A stretch of 17,621 bases of DNA, taken from NCBI RefSeq assembly GCF_036404135.1, contig NZ_DASWPE010000106.1, forward strand, positions 1 through 17,621, in the 5' to 3' direction. Source of the stretch: Rhodopseudomonas_A sp036404135. Its GTDB lineage: Bacteria > Pseudomonadota > Alphaproteobacteria > Rhizobiales > Xanthobacteraceae. Below are positions 7,518 to 14,895 of this stretch, in pieces. The notes under the pieces are model-generated. The model was not told the origin of the DNA, searched no databases, and saw only the letters and a list, made by a program, of their open reading frames with translations. A program made the translations under genes and the position numbers. Position 1 is the stretch's first letter; each line of letters starts with the position of its first letter.

Positions 7518-8387
7518 ATGCGTAACGAACCGCTCTTGACAGTTGCTCCCTTGGCTTCGGTGCAAAGCCTCGCAGAACTTTACGCGATTGCCCTGACCCA
7601 GGCGCAGATCGCGGCAACGCATTATCAACGCTATGTGGCATCGGCTGACCCGTCATCAGGGTCGACGCAGCCGGTGTTCGAGGTGCTGGCGCAACGCGAA
7701 CGGATTCGCGTCGAGGCGATCACCGTAGGCGCCCTCGCCGCGCTGAACAAGTCGCCCGATGCCGCGGACCTGGTTTGGAGTCCGGCCGATCTGGTTCCGG
7801 CGCAGGAGATTTCTGAACTCGGCGAATCATCACTCGGCACCGCCTATGATGCGTGGGCGCTCGCTGTGCGGCATCGGCAGCGGGCATTTGTATTCTGGAC
7901 CTATGTCGCAGCTTTAGCCAGCGACCGCGGCGTGCGCACGACCGCGGAGCAATTTGCCCGCGAGGCGTTGCACGACGGCGATGCGCTGCGGCGCGAGCGC
8001 CGCGTCGCCTGGCGGTTGTTGCGCCGCGTCGCCGCCGAGCCGCGCAACGCCGCCGAGCCCGTCTCCGCGGCGCTGCTGGAGAGCCTGCTGCTGAAGGACA
8101 TCATGGCGTGGGCAGAGCGGCTGACGCCAGGCCAACGCGAGGTGCTGTCGAGGCTGGCGCCATCGCCCTTGCCGCCGGATCATCAGCCGCATGATCCGCT
8201 CGACCCGGTCGGCTCGCTTGAGGAGATCATTAACCGCGCCCTACGCCGCGCCGAACAATTGTCGAATCTGTATCTCGCCGACGCCGACAGCGCGGTCGAC
8301 CAGGCCAGCCTGGAATTCGCGCAAAAGCTCGCGGCGCAATCGATCGCGCGGCTCGCAGCGCTGCGCGGCGTCGCGGCGGGGGCGTGA
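7518..8387 (+). CDS. Ferritin-like (rubrerythrin-related) protein, function unknown
   Basis: This 289-residue, mostly helical, soluble protein has no signal peptide. Two helix pairs resemble the ferritin-like four-helix bundle: LAELYAIALTQAQIAATHYQRYV (about 18-40) with VFEVLAQRERIRVEAI (53-68), then AYDAWALAVRHRQRAFVFWTYVAAL (109-133) with the AREALHDGDALRRERR helix (147-162). The last helix keeps an ExxH pair (E149, H152), a typical diiron ligand motif, but the positions where relatives carry Glu in helices one and three are Gln or other residues and the helix-two ExxH is absent. It may therefore bind one metal or none. The remaining 120 residues are helical and unassigned. The start is firm: GGGAG nine bases before ATG. 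It diverges from nosR and shares the FixK2-box region, hinting at low-oxygen or nitrosative stress expression. Confidence 0.7.
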   Translation: MRNEPLLTVAPLASVQSLAELYAIALTQAQIAATHYQRYVASADPSSGSTQPVFEVLAQRERIRVEAITVGALAALNKSPDAADLVWSPADLVPAQEISELGESSLGTAYDAWALAVRHRQRAFVFWTYVAALASDRGVRTTAEQFAREALHDGDALRRERRVAWRLLRRVAAEPRNAAEPVSAALLESLLLKDIMAWAERLTPGQREVLSRLAPSPLPPDHQPHDPLDPVGSLEEIINRALRRAEQLSNLYLADADSAVDQASLEFAQKLAAQSIARLAALRGVAAGA

Positions 8388-8425
8388 AGGGCGCGGCTGT
8401 GTCGGCGCATCACAAAAACGGTGCC

Positions 8426-8549
8426 GTCATTCCGGAGCGCGAGCAGCGTAAGCTGCGAGCGAACCCGGAATCTCGCGACGGGCGTGGCGTCGAACAGGCG
8501 GCAAGATTCCGGGTTCGCTCGGCCTTCCGGCCTCGCGCCCCGGAATGAC
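8426..8549. repeat. Long nested inverted repeat between convergent genes
   Basis: The outer arms gtcattccggagcgcgag (8426-8443) and 8532-8549 pair at 17 of 18 positions. The inner arms gagcgaacccggaatct (8457-8473) and 8504-8520 pair perfectly over 17 bp. Repeats starting 'gtcattccgg' are common between genes in Bradyrhizobiaceae. It lies between the ferritin-like gene and the oppositely oriented deacetylase gene, so it probably works as a bidirectional terminator whatever its origin. Nothing else is seen in 8388-8597. Confidence 0.85.
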
Positions 8550-8597
8550 AGCTTTGTCGGTTCGGCGCGCCGTGTGGTCCGCCGCTCGCGCGCCCAG

Positions 8598-9635
8598 CTA
8601 ATTGCTGGCGCCCGAGACCGTGCGGACCACGCCGGCGGCGGCGCGCGCGGTTGCGGCCGGCGCCGGCGGCATCAAGGCGGCGACCGCGGAATCATATTGC
8701 GGCAGCGTCACCACGGCATCCTTGGCGGTGACGTGCACCACCTTGTAGCCGCCGGCCTTGAGCTGTTGCAGCACCTGCGGCAGCGCCAGCGCGGTGCTGT
8801 GCTGGAAGTCGTGCATCAGGATGATGCCCTTGCCGGCCTTCTTCAGCTTGGTCATCACCGAACTCACCACCGCGTCGGGCTGGTGGATGGCGAAATCCTT
8901 GGAATCGACGTCGATCGAAAACGCCGCGATGTTGCGCTCGCCGAGATAGATCTTCAATTCCGGGGTCTGCCGCAACTGCGGAAAGCGGAAGAACGGCGAC
9001 GGCGGCCGGCCGAGCGCCACCGCGATGGCGCTGAAGCCCTTCTCGATTTCGTCCTTGGCCTCCTGCGGCGACTTCTTGGCGAGGTTGACGTGCGACCAGG
9101 TGTGCGAGCCGATGGTGTGGCCCTGCGCCACCACGTCTTTCAGAATCGCCGGATGCCAGCTGGCATGCTGGCCGATCGGGAAGAACACCGCCTTGACGCA
9201 TTCGGCCTCCAGCGCCGCCAGCACCGCATGGGTGTTGACCGGCCACGGTCCGTCGTCGAACGACAGCACCACTTCGCCGGGTTGCAGGAAGTCGTATTCG
9301 CGATATTGCGACATCCCGAAGCCGGGGCCGCCCGCGGCATCGATCTGCACCGTGCGCGAGACGCCGAGCGCGCCCGGATGGCTGCAACTGGCGCCGGCCT
9401 TCAAGGCCTCGGCGGCGCGCTGGGTGTCCGGCGGTTGCACGCTGGGGGCCGCCGCGGATTCGGTGGCGTCGGCGCGCGGCCCAGGCCATCGCGCCGCCAC
9501 CGTGCCGGTGGTCAGCTCGGCCTCGGCCGCCGCCGAATTGGAAGCCTTGTTGAAGAACACGTGGCTGGCCGTGGCGCCGATCACGATCGCCAAAACACCG
9601 CCGCCGGCCGCAGCCAGAACCGTTACTCTACGCAC
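8598..9635 (-). CDS. Membrane-anchored polysaccharide deacetylase (NodB domain)
   Basis: This 345-residue protein has an N-terminal membrane anchor or uncleaved signal (about residues 4-28), a Ser/Ala/Pro-rich linker to about 80, and a NodB-type deacetylase domain facing the periplasm. All five family motifs are present: SFDDGP (125-130, catalytic and metal-binding D127/D128), SHTWSH (177-182, metal H178 and H182), FFRFP (215-219), IDVDSKDF (241-248) and ILMHDF (272-277). The family removes N- or O-acetyl groups from chitin oligomers, peptidoglycan or other glycans; the substrate here cannot be told. The start is GTG at 9635, with GGAG six bases upstream. It is transcribed away from the kinase-like gene at 9904; the 268-bp gap between them must hold both promoters, but I see no clear motif. 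It is not a nodulation gene by context. Confidence 0.87.
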   Translation of the reverse strand: MRRVTVLAAAGGGVLAIVIGATASHVFFNKASNSAAAEAELTTGTVAARWPGPRADATESAAAPSVQPPDTQRAAEALKAGASCSHPGALGVSRTVQIDAAGGPGFGMSQYREYDFLQPGEVVLSFDDGPWPVNTHAVLAALEAECVKAVFFPIGQHASWHPAILKDVVAQGHTIGSHTWSHVNLAKKSPQEAKDEIEKGFSAIAVALGRPPSPFFRFPQLRQTPELKIYLGERNIAAFSIDVDSKDFAIHQPDAVVSSVMTKLKKAGKGIILMHDFQHSTALALPQVLQQLKAGGYKVVHVTAKDAVVTLPQYDSAVAALMPPAPAATARAAAGVVRTVSGASN

Positions 9636-9903
9636 TGAACACTCCGCCGCCGAACCCCCGGCTTGGATTTTCAGGTTCTGCCGAAATGGTTAAGCGGGGG
9701 TTGTCATCCGGCAGTTTGTTGCGGATTTCGGCCGTCGCCGGCGTGTCGGCGGATCATCGCGCGAGCCCTGCGGCGATGTCGCCGCGTAACGCGAAGGGAG
9801 CGATTTGCCGCGGCCGGTTCCGTGATATCAGTCAGCCGCGGCGGCGCGAGCAGGGAGTCTTGCCGCAGGATGTCTTTGCGGTTGCGAACAGCGTGAGGCG
9901 GCG

Positions 9904-10632
9904 ATGCCGGCGGCGTCGGATCAGATCGAAGTGTTGGAGGCCTCCGGCTGGCGCAAGGTCGGCAGCCAGGCCGGCTCCAATCCCGGCGGCGTGTTCGCGG
10001 ACGGCGATGGCGTGCGCTGGTACGTCAAGACGCCGGCCACCGCCGATCACGCCCGCAACGAGGTGCTGGCCAATCGGCTGTATCGGCTGGCCGGCGTCAA
10101 AGTGCCCGACGTCGAACTGGCGCGGCGCGACGGCGAGCTCGCGGTCGCCAGCCGGATGGTGAAAGGCCTGACGCTGGCGGAGCTGCCGGAGCATCTCGCC
10201 AAGCAGGCCGGCGCCGGCGTCGGCGAAGGCTTTGCCGCCGATGCCTGGTTGGCCAACCGCGACGCGCTCGGCGTCGACCTCGACAACATGATCGTCACCG
10301 GCGCGGGCGAACTGATCCGCATCGATCAGGGCGGCGCGCTGCGCTACCGCGCGCAGGGCTCGCTGAAGGCCGAATTCGGACCCTTGGTGGTGGAGTTCGA
10401 CACGTTGCGCGACCGCCGCAAGAACGCGGTCGCCGCGAGCTTCTTTGCCGCCATGACGCAGCAGCAAGTGTTAGCATCGCTGCGCCGCGTCACCTCGATC
10501 GGCTCGGCCGCGATCATCGCCGCCGTGCAGGCGATCTACGGCGACAGCGCCGAATCGAGTCAGCTCATCAACATTCTGATCGCGCGCCGCGACGACCTTG
10601 CCGAGCGCGCGGCCCGCCTGGGGGCTGACTGA
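9904..10632 (+). CDS. Kinase-fold protein of the HipA/PI3K-like type, function unknown
   Basis: This 242-residue soluble protein has features of the compact kinase fold shared by HipA and lipid kinases. It has a glycine loop GSNPGG (24-29), an ATP-binding lysine in WYVK (K42), a helix glutamate (E53), a catalytic loop WLANRDALGVDLDN (115-128, N118-R119-D120 and D127-N128), and a metal-binding IDQGG (D141) followed by LRYRAQG. All residues expected for phosphotransfer are present. In my memory, domains of this type also occur at the end of phage head/ADP-ribosyltransferase proteins, and they are usually annotated hypothetical. The start is supported by GAGG five bases before ATG. It is followed after 232 bp by a phosphatase/ADP-ribosylglycohydrolase fusion on the same strand. 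Target and reaction are unknown; an AMP- or phosphotransferase are both possible. Confidence 0.65.
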   Translation: MPAASDQIEVLEASGWRKVGSQAGSNPGGVFADGDGVRWYVKTPATADHARNEVLANRLYRLAGVKVPDVELARRDGELAVASRMVKGLTLAELPEHLAKQAGAGVGEGFAADAWLANRDALGVDLDNMIVTGAGELIRIDQGGALRYRAQGSLKAEFGPLVVEFDTLRDRRKNAVAASFFAAMTQQQVLASLRRVTSIGSAAIIAAVQAIYGDSAESSQLINILIARRDDLAERAARLGAD

Positions 10633-10707
10633 TGCGTGCGAGCTGCCGCGCTGTTCGACCGGCCACGACGCGATCGTCGCCCGCCACGATTTTGCGCGAC
10701 CCCTCCA

Positions 10708-10832
10708 CGGGTCGTCCCTGCGCACGCAGGGACCCATCACCCCTGGCTCCCGACATAAGAAAAAGGCCGTTATCGCCCGGCCAAAACGCAGCTCCGCGCG
10801 CTATGGGTGCCTGCGTGCGCAGTGACGACCCG
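10708..10832. repeat. Inverted repeat between the kinase-like and phosphatase/ARH genes
   Basis: Two 29-bp arms, 10708-10736 and 10804-10832, are reverse complements at 27 of 29 positions; the core is ccctgcgcacgcaggga. Each arm is itself palindromic around gcgcac/gtgcgc. Repeats with 'cctgcgtgcgcagg' cores are scattered in Rhodopseudomonas-type genomes. It fills most of the 232-bp gap and could stop or weaken transcription between the two genes, so they may not be one operon. Confidence 0.8.
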
Positions 10833-10864
10833 TTGAAAGGCCGCGGCCACGGAAGGCCCTCGTG

Positions 10865-12346
10865 ATGCGCACCTCGGCGTCACATCCCTTGCAGATCGCA
10901 GCCGTGCCCGGCGGCCCCGGCTGCGGCCGGGTCGGGCTGACGTTCTGTCCCGGCAAATACGATCCCTATGCGGCGAGCGGCGCCTGGAAACGCGACCTTG
11001 CCAGCGACCTCGATCTGATCCGCGATTGGGGCGCCGCCGCGGTGGTGACGCTGGTGGAGCAGCGCGAATTGGCGCTGCTGCGGGTGGAGACGCTCGGCGA
11101 GGAAGTGTTGCGCCGGCAGATGGCGTGGTTTCATCTGCCGATCGTCGACGTCTCGGTGCCGGATCAGGCGTTCGAACGGGCCTGGGCTTCCGCGGGTGAG
11201 GGGCTTCGCGCGATCCTGCGCAGCGGCTTCGACGTCGTGGTGCATTGTCGCGGCGGGCTCGGCCGCGCCGGCACCATCGCGGCGCGCCTGCTCGCCGAAC
11301 TCGGTCTGGAGCCCGCCGCCGCGGTGCGCCAGGTGCGCAAGGCCCGGCCCGGCGCGATCGAAACCCCGTCGCAGAAGCACTACGTGCTGGCGGTCGGCGC
11401 CGCCTGCGAAGCGGTGCCCGCGGCGGATCGGCGGCGCGATCGCGCGATCGGCGCGCTGGCCGGGCTCGCGGTCGGCGACGCGGTCGGCGTGCCGCTGGAA
11501 TTTCAGCCGCGTGACAGTACCGCGCCGCTCACCGACATGATCGGCGGCGGGCCGTTCCGGCTCGATCCCGGCGAATGGACCGACGACACCAGCATGGCGC
11601 TGTGTCTCGCCGACAGCCTGCTCGCGGCCGAGGGCGGCTTCGATGCCGCCGACCTGATGCGCCGCTTCGTCGCCTGGTGGCAGCAGGGCGAAAACTCGGT
11701 CAATCGGCGCGGCTGTTTCGATATCGGGCTCACCATCAAGGCGGCGTTGCAGCGCTGGCTCGAAGAGCGCGATCCCTATGCCGGCTCGCCGGATCCGCGC
11801 GCCGCCGGCAACGGCTCCTTGATGCGGCTTGCGCCGGTGGCGATCCGGTTCTGGAACGATCGGCTGCGGCTGCGCGACGTCGCGGTGCGGCAGAGCCGCA
11901 CCACCCACGCCGCCGCCGAAGCGCTCGAGGCCTGCGCGCTGTATGCCGAGATCCTGGCGGATGCGATCGCGGGGTTGTCGCGCTCGCAGGTGCTGCGGCC
12001 GCGCGACGGCTTCCATGCCGGCGCGGTGCAGGCGATCGCTAGGGGAGGCTGGCGCGGCAAGCGTCGCGACCAGGTGCGCAGCACCGGCTATGTGGTGCAT
12101 TCGCTCGAGGCCGCGCTGTGGTGCGTCGGCAGCACAGCGGATTTTTCCTCCGCGGTGCTGAAGGCCGCCAATCTCGGCGACGATGCCGACACCACCGCGG
12201 CGATCGCCGGGCAATTGGCCGGCGCGCTGTATGGCGCAAGTAGCATTCCGCAGCATTGGATGGCGCGGCTGGCCGGCCGCGAGGAGATTCTGGCGCGCGC
12301 CGCGGCGCTGTTCGATCGCTCGCTCGGCGCGCAAGCGGCGCACTGA
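10865..12346 (+). CDS. Fusion of a tyrosine-phosphatase domain and an ADP-ribosylglycohydrolase
   Basis: This 493-residue, apparently cytoplasmic protein has two enzyme domains. Residues about 20-180 form a CDKN3/dual-specificity-like phosphatase with the P-loop HCRGGLGR (C128 nucleophile, R134) and a candidate general acid D95 in PIVDVSVP. Residues about 190-490 form an ADP-ribosylglycohydrolase (DraG/ARH family) with GDAVGVPLEF (204-213), the metal motif WTDDTS (238-243), NGSLMR, a later THA motif, and NLGDDADTT (436-443, D439/D440/D442). Both active sites look complete. The ARH family cleaves ADP-ribose from proteins or nucleic acid, or related ADP-ribosyl compounds. Start: GGAAGG (10851-10856) serves ATG at 10865 with an eight-base gap; GTG at 10862 is an alternative. 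It is not the canonical DraG of nitrogenase control, which lacks the phosphatase part. The neighbour upstream is a kinase-fold protein. Confidence 0.88.
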   Translation: MRTSASHPLQIAAVPGGPGCGRVGLTFCPGKYDPYAASGAWKRDLASDLDLIRDWGAAAVVTLVEQRELALLRVETLGEEVLRRQMAWFHLPIVDVSVPDQAFERAWASAGEGLRAILRSGFDVVVHCRGGLGRAGTIAARLLAELGLEPAAAVRQVRKARPGAIETPSQKHYVLAVGAACEAVPAADRRRDRAIGALAGLAVGDAVGVPLEFQPRDSTAPLTDMIGGGPFRLDPGEWTDDTSMALCLADSLLAAEGGFDAADLMRRFVAWWQQGENSVNRRGCFDIGLTIKAALQRWLEERDPYAGSPDPRAAGNGSLMRLAPVAIRFWNDRLRLRDVAVRQSRTTHAAAEALEACALYAEILADAIAGLSRSQVLRPRDGFHAGAVQAIARGGWRGKRRDQVRSTGYVVHSLEAALWCVGSTADFSSAVLKAANLGDDADTTAAIAGQLAGALYGASSIPQHWMARLAGREEILARAAALFDRSLGAQAAH

Positions 12347-12358
12347 TAGAAGAGGGGT

Positions 12359-12420
12359 GTCATTGCGAGCCGAGGGCGGGGCGCAGCGCCGACTTCGTCG
12401 CAAGAGCTCCTCGCAATGAC
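12359..12420. repeat. Short inverted repeat between convergent genes
   Basis: Perfect 11-bp arms gtcattgcgag (12359-12369) and ctcgcaatgac (12410-12420) enclose a GC-rich centre. 'gtcattgcgagg...' repeats are common in Bradyrhizobiaceae intergenic DNA. It lies between the phosphatase/ARH gene and the oppositely oriented transpeptidase-like gene, and probably ends transcription from both sides. Confidence 0.8.
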
Positions 12421-12449
12421 GCGTTTGGCGAACCGTCAGATCGGACTAA

Positions 12450-13451
12450 TCAAAGTTGCGAGGTCGAACGCCGCGCCAGCGTCGTAGTGTCGCCGAGGCT
12501 CGGCACCACCACCAGGCGCTTGATCTCGCCGTTCTGATAGGCCTGCAGGAAGCGGTCGTACTGCTTGATCGAGACGCAGCCGTTGGAATCGCCGTTGGGC
12601 CCGAGCATGTAGCTGTGCGCCAACAGGCCGGAGCGTCCCATGGTGTCGCCGCTGCCGACCGGAATCATGCGGATCGCCTGCACGCCGTGAAACAGCCGCT
12701 CGCGCGGCTTCAGCTCATAGACGTTCGGCGGCGTCGCCCCGACATTGTGTTTGTCGACATGGCCGGGGTCGTCCATCAGCGCGCCGAAGCCGGAATGCGC
12801 TTCGAGCTTGACGCCGTTCGGCATGTAGACCCGCCGCGCCGAAATATCATAGACCGCGGTGCCGCTTTCGTAGCCCAGCGCGGTGAGGTTCGGCCCGTCG
12901 CTGCCGAGCCCGCCATCGGGATCGAGCGAGGCCAGCGTCAGCCGGCCCGAGAACATTTCGGAGAATTTCTCCAGCAGCCCGGGCTGCGGGTCGTTGCTGA
13001 GCGCGGTGCTGCGCGGCACCGTCATCGCGTCGGCCACGACCGGCCGCGATCGCGGCAGCGGCACCGCGACGACGCTGTTGCTCGGCGGGTTCGACGGCGT
13101 CGCCACCAGGTCCGGCGGCCCCAGGGTCTGCGCGGTGAGGTCCTGCGCCAGCCGCGCTCTGGCCTGGCGCAATTTGGCTTCCAGCTCCGGCGGCAAAGCG
13201 CGGGCGACCGGCGGCGGCGTCACCGCGATCATCTCGTCGAACAGCGACTCCCTCAGGAACCTGGCATCGAACGACGCCGCATCGACCACGCTCGGCGGCG
13301 CCGGCGCGAACACCCAGCCGATCGGATCGAGGTCGGCAATCCACGCCGCGGCGCCGGCCGCCAGCGCCACGCCGAAAAGCGCCATCGTCCCGGGAACGAC
13401 AACGCTTCGCCCCGATGGAATGTTCTCAACGCACGTTTTGACGTGGGCCAT
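12450..13451 (-). CDS. DUF2778 (Tlde1-like) L,D-transpeptidase-type protein, membrane anchored
   Basis: This 333-residue protein has one N-terminal membrane helix (about 18-38), a long Pro/Ala-rich linker (about 80-170), and a C-terminal DUF2778 domain starting near AVYDISARRVYMPNG. The active-site stretch HSYMLGPNGDSNGCVSI has H279 and C292, the His/Cys pair of L,D-transpeptidase-like enzymes. The family acts on peptidoglycan in the periplasm. The founding Tlde1 is a type VI secretion effector, but the single membrane helix and lack of an immunity gene or secretion genes nearby favour a housekeeping cell-wall role. Start: ATG at 13451 is preceded by GGGGAA at a good distance; in-frame ATGs at 13508 and 13505 would add 19 or 18 residues and are less well supported. 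Confidence 0.8.
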   Translation of the reverse strand: MAHVKTCVENIPSGRSVVVPGTMALFGVALAAGAAAWIADLDPIGWVFAPAPPSVVDAASFDARFLRESLFDEMIAVTPPPVARALPPELEAKLRQARARLAQDLTAQTLGPPDLVATPSNPPSNSVVAVPLPRSRPVVADAMTVPRSTALSNDPQPGLLEKFSEMFSGRLTLASLDPDGGLGSDGPNLTALGYESGTAVYDISARRVYMPNGVKLEAHSGFGALMDDPGHVDKHNVGATPPNVYELKPRERLFHGVQAIRMIPVGSGDTMGRSGLLAHSYMLGPNGDSNGCVSIKQYDRFLQAYQNGEIKRLVVVPSLGDTTTLARRSTSQL

Positions 13452-13565
13452 CCATTTCCCCGTGCGATGCCCCAGGACAGCTCGCACATGATGCTGAGGA
13501 TGCATCAAGTCGGCGCATCATGAAAGCCAAACTGCGGCAGTTTGGAGACGCCCGCCGCTGCCTTG

Positions 13566-13694
13566 GGTTTGCCACAAGATTCGCCGCGCGCGGGCAGGCC
13601 GTCGCGGCGCCGGTTCCGGCGGTAATATGGTGGTGTATTGGTGCGGCTGGCCCGGTTCCTGCTTCGCCCTCGATGGCCGCCGGTTTGCCACAAG
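13566..13694. repeat. 13-bp direct repeat upstream of the FmdB gene
   Basis: ggtttgccacaag occurs at 13566-13578 and 13682-13694, 116 bp apart; the second copy runs into the AAGGA that serves as the likely ribosome site of the next gene. Possibly a small local duplication. Otherwise nothing is seen in the 256 bp between 13452 and 13707, which must hold the promoters of two divergent genes. Confidence 0.5.
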
Positions 13695-13707
13695 GATCAC
13701 GCCAATC

Positions 13708-13935
13708 ATGCCGCTCTACAGCTTTCATTGTGCGAAATGCGACGCCGACGTCGAATTGCTGGTCGGCTGCGAGGACAAGCCGGCCTGCCCGAACTGCCGC
13801 AGCAAGCGGTTGCAGCGGCTGGTGTCGCGGGTGGCAGCGCCCGGCAAGAGCCGCGACCTGATCAAAGTCGCCCGCGCGCAGGCCGCGCGCGAAGGCCATT
13901 TCAGCAATTACAGCCGCTCCGAACGCCGCGGCTAG
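13708..13935 (+). CDS. FmdB-family zinc-ribbon protein
   Basis: This 75-residue protein begins MPLYSFHCAKCDADVELLV, the hallmark of the FmdB regulatory-protein family. Four cysteines (C8, C11 and C27, C30, as CxxC pairs) form the zinc ribbon; the C-terminal half is basic and probably helical. The family was named after a putative regulator of formamidase/amidase genes, but its real role is unclear. Start: ATG at 13708 with AAGGA 11 bases upstream; an upstream GTG- or ATG-initiated extension in frame (from 13627) does not look like the family. It is followed by a 124-bp gap and the RNase D gene on the same strand. Confidence 0.85.
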   Translation: MPLYSFHCAKCDADVELLVGCEDKPACPNCRSKRLQRLVSRVAAPGKSRDLIKVARAQAAREGHFSNYSRSERRG

Positions 13936-14059
13936 CCGCGACGTTTCGATTGACGCAGCGGCGCGCTTCGCAGAAGTTCGCCGCACGTTTGGCCGAGGTT
14001 GCAATGCTCAGTTGCCCCGCAAGCGCTGCTGACGACGTCCAACACCGAGGCTGACCGAC

Positions 14060-14674
<615 letters not shown>

Positions 14675-14804
14675 TCGACGCCGGCCGCGCTCCGCGCATC
14701 CGCCACGGCGGCGCGAAGCGAAGCAGGATTTTGGCACAATTACCCTGTAAAAATCCCTCCGGCGTTCGATCGGTGCCGTCCTCGACCCGCCGCGGGGCTT
14801 GCGG

Positions 14805-14883
14805 AACCGGCTGGTCGGGGCCAGCTGGTTCGAGGCTGGGCCCGCCGGTCGCGGAGGCGACCGTGCAGGACGGTCCCGGCGGG
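14805..14883 (+). promoter_or_regulatory. Structured RNA leader in front of lptC
   Basis: Two structures lie in the 221-bp gap between RNase D and lptC. First, aaccggctgg (14805-14814) pairs with ccagctggtt (14821-14830), all ten pairs if one G-U is counted, around a six-base loop. Second, cccgccgg (14841-14848) pairs perfectly with ccggcggg (14876-14883), enclosing a hairpin gaccgt/acggtc (14859-14864 with 14870-14875). The second stem ends three bases before the lptC ribosome site GGAG (14887-14890), so it could influence translation of lptC or end rnd transcription in part. No known riboswitch is recognised. Confidence 0.45.
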
Positions 14884-14895
14884 TGTGGAGCAGCG

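Noticed and set aside
10865..12346. DraG, activator of nitrogenase reductase
   Set aside because: It carries an N-terminal phosphatase domain not present in DraG, and no draT or nif gene is nearby.
10880..12403. 507-codon open frame antisense to the phosphatase/ARH gene
   Set aside because: Arg/Ala/Gly-rich translation without motifs; the opposite strand encodes two complete enzyme domains.
12450..13451. Type VI secretion effector (Tlde1) with immunity gene
   Set aside because: The protein is membrane anchored, and no immunity or secretion gene is next to it; a cell-wall role is simpler.
14732..14750. Sigma54-like TGGCAC upstream of lptC
   Set aside because: The downstream half TTGC is absent at the required spacing.
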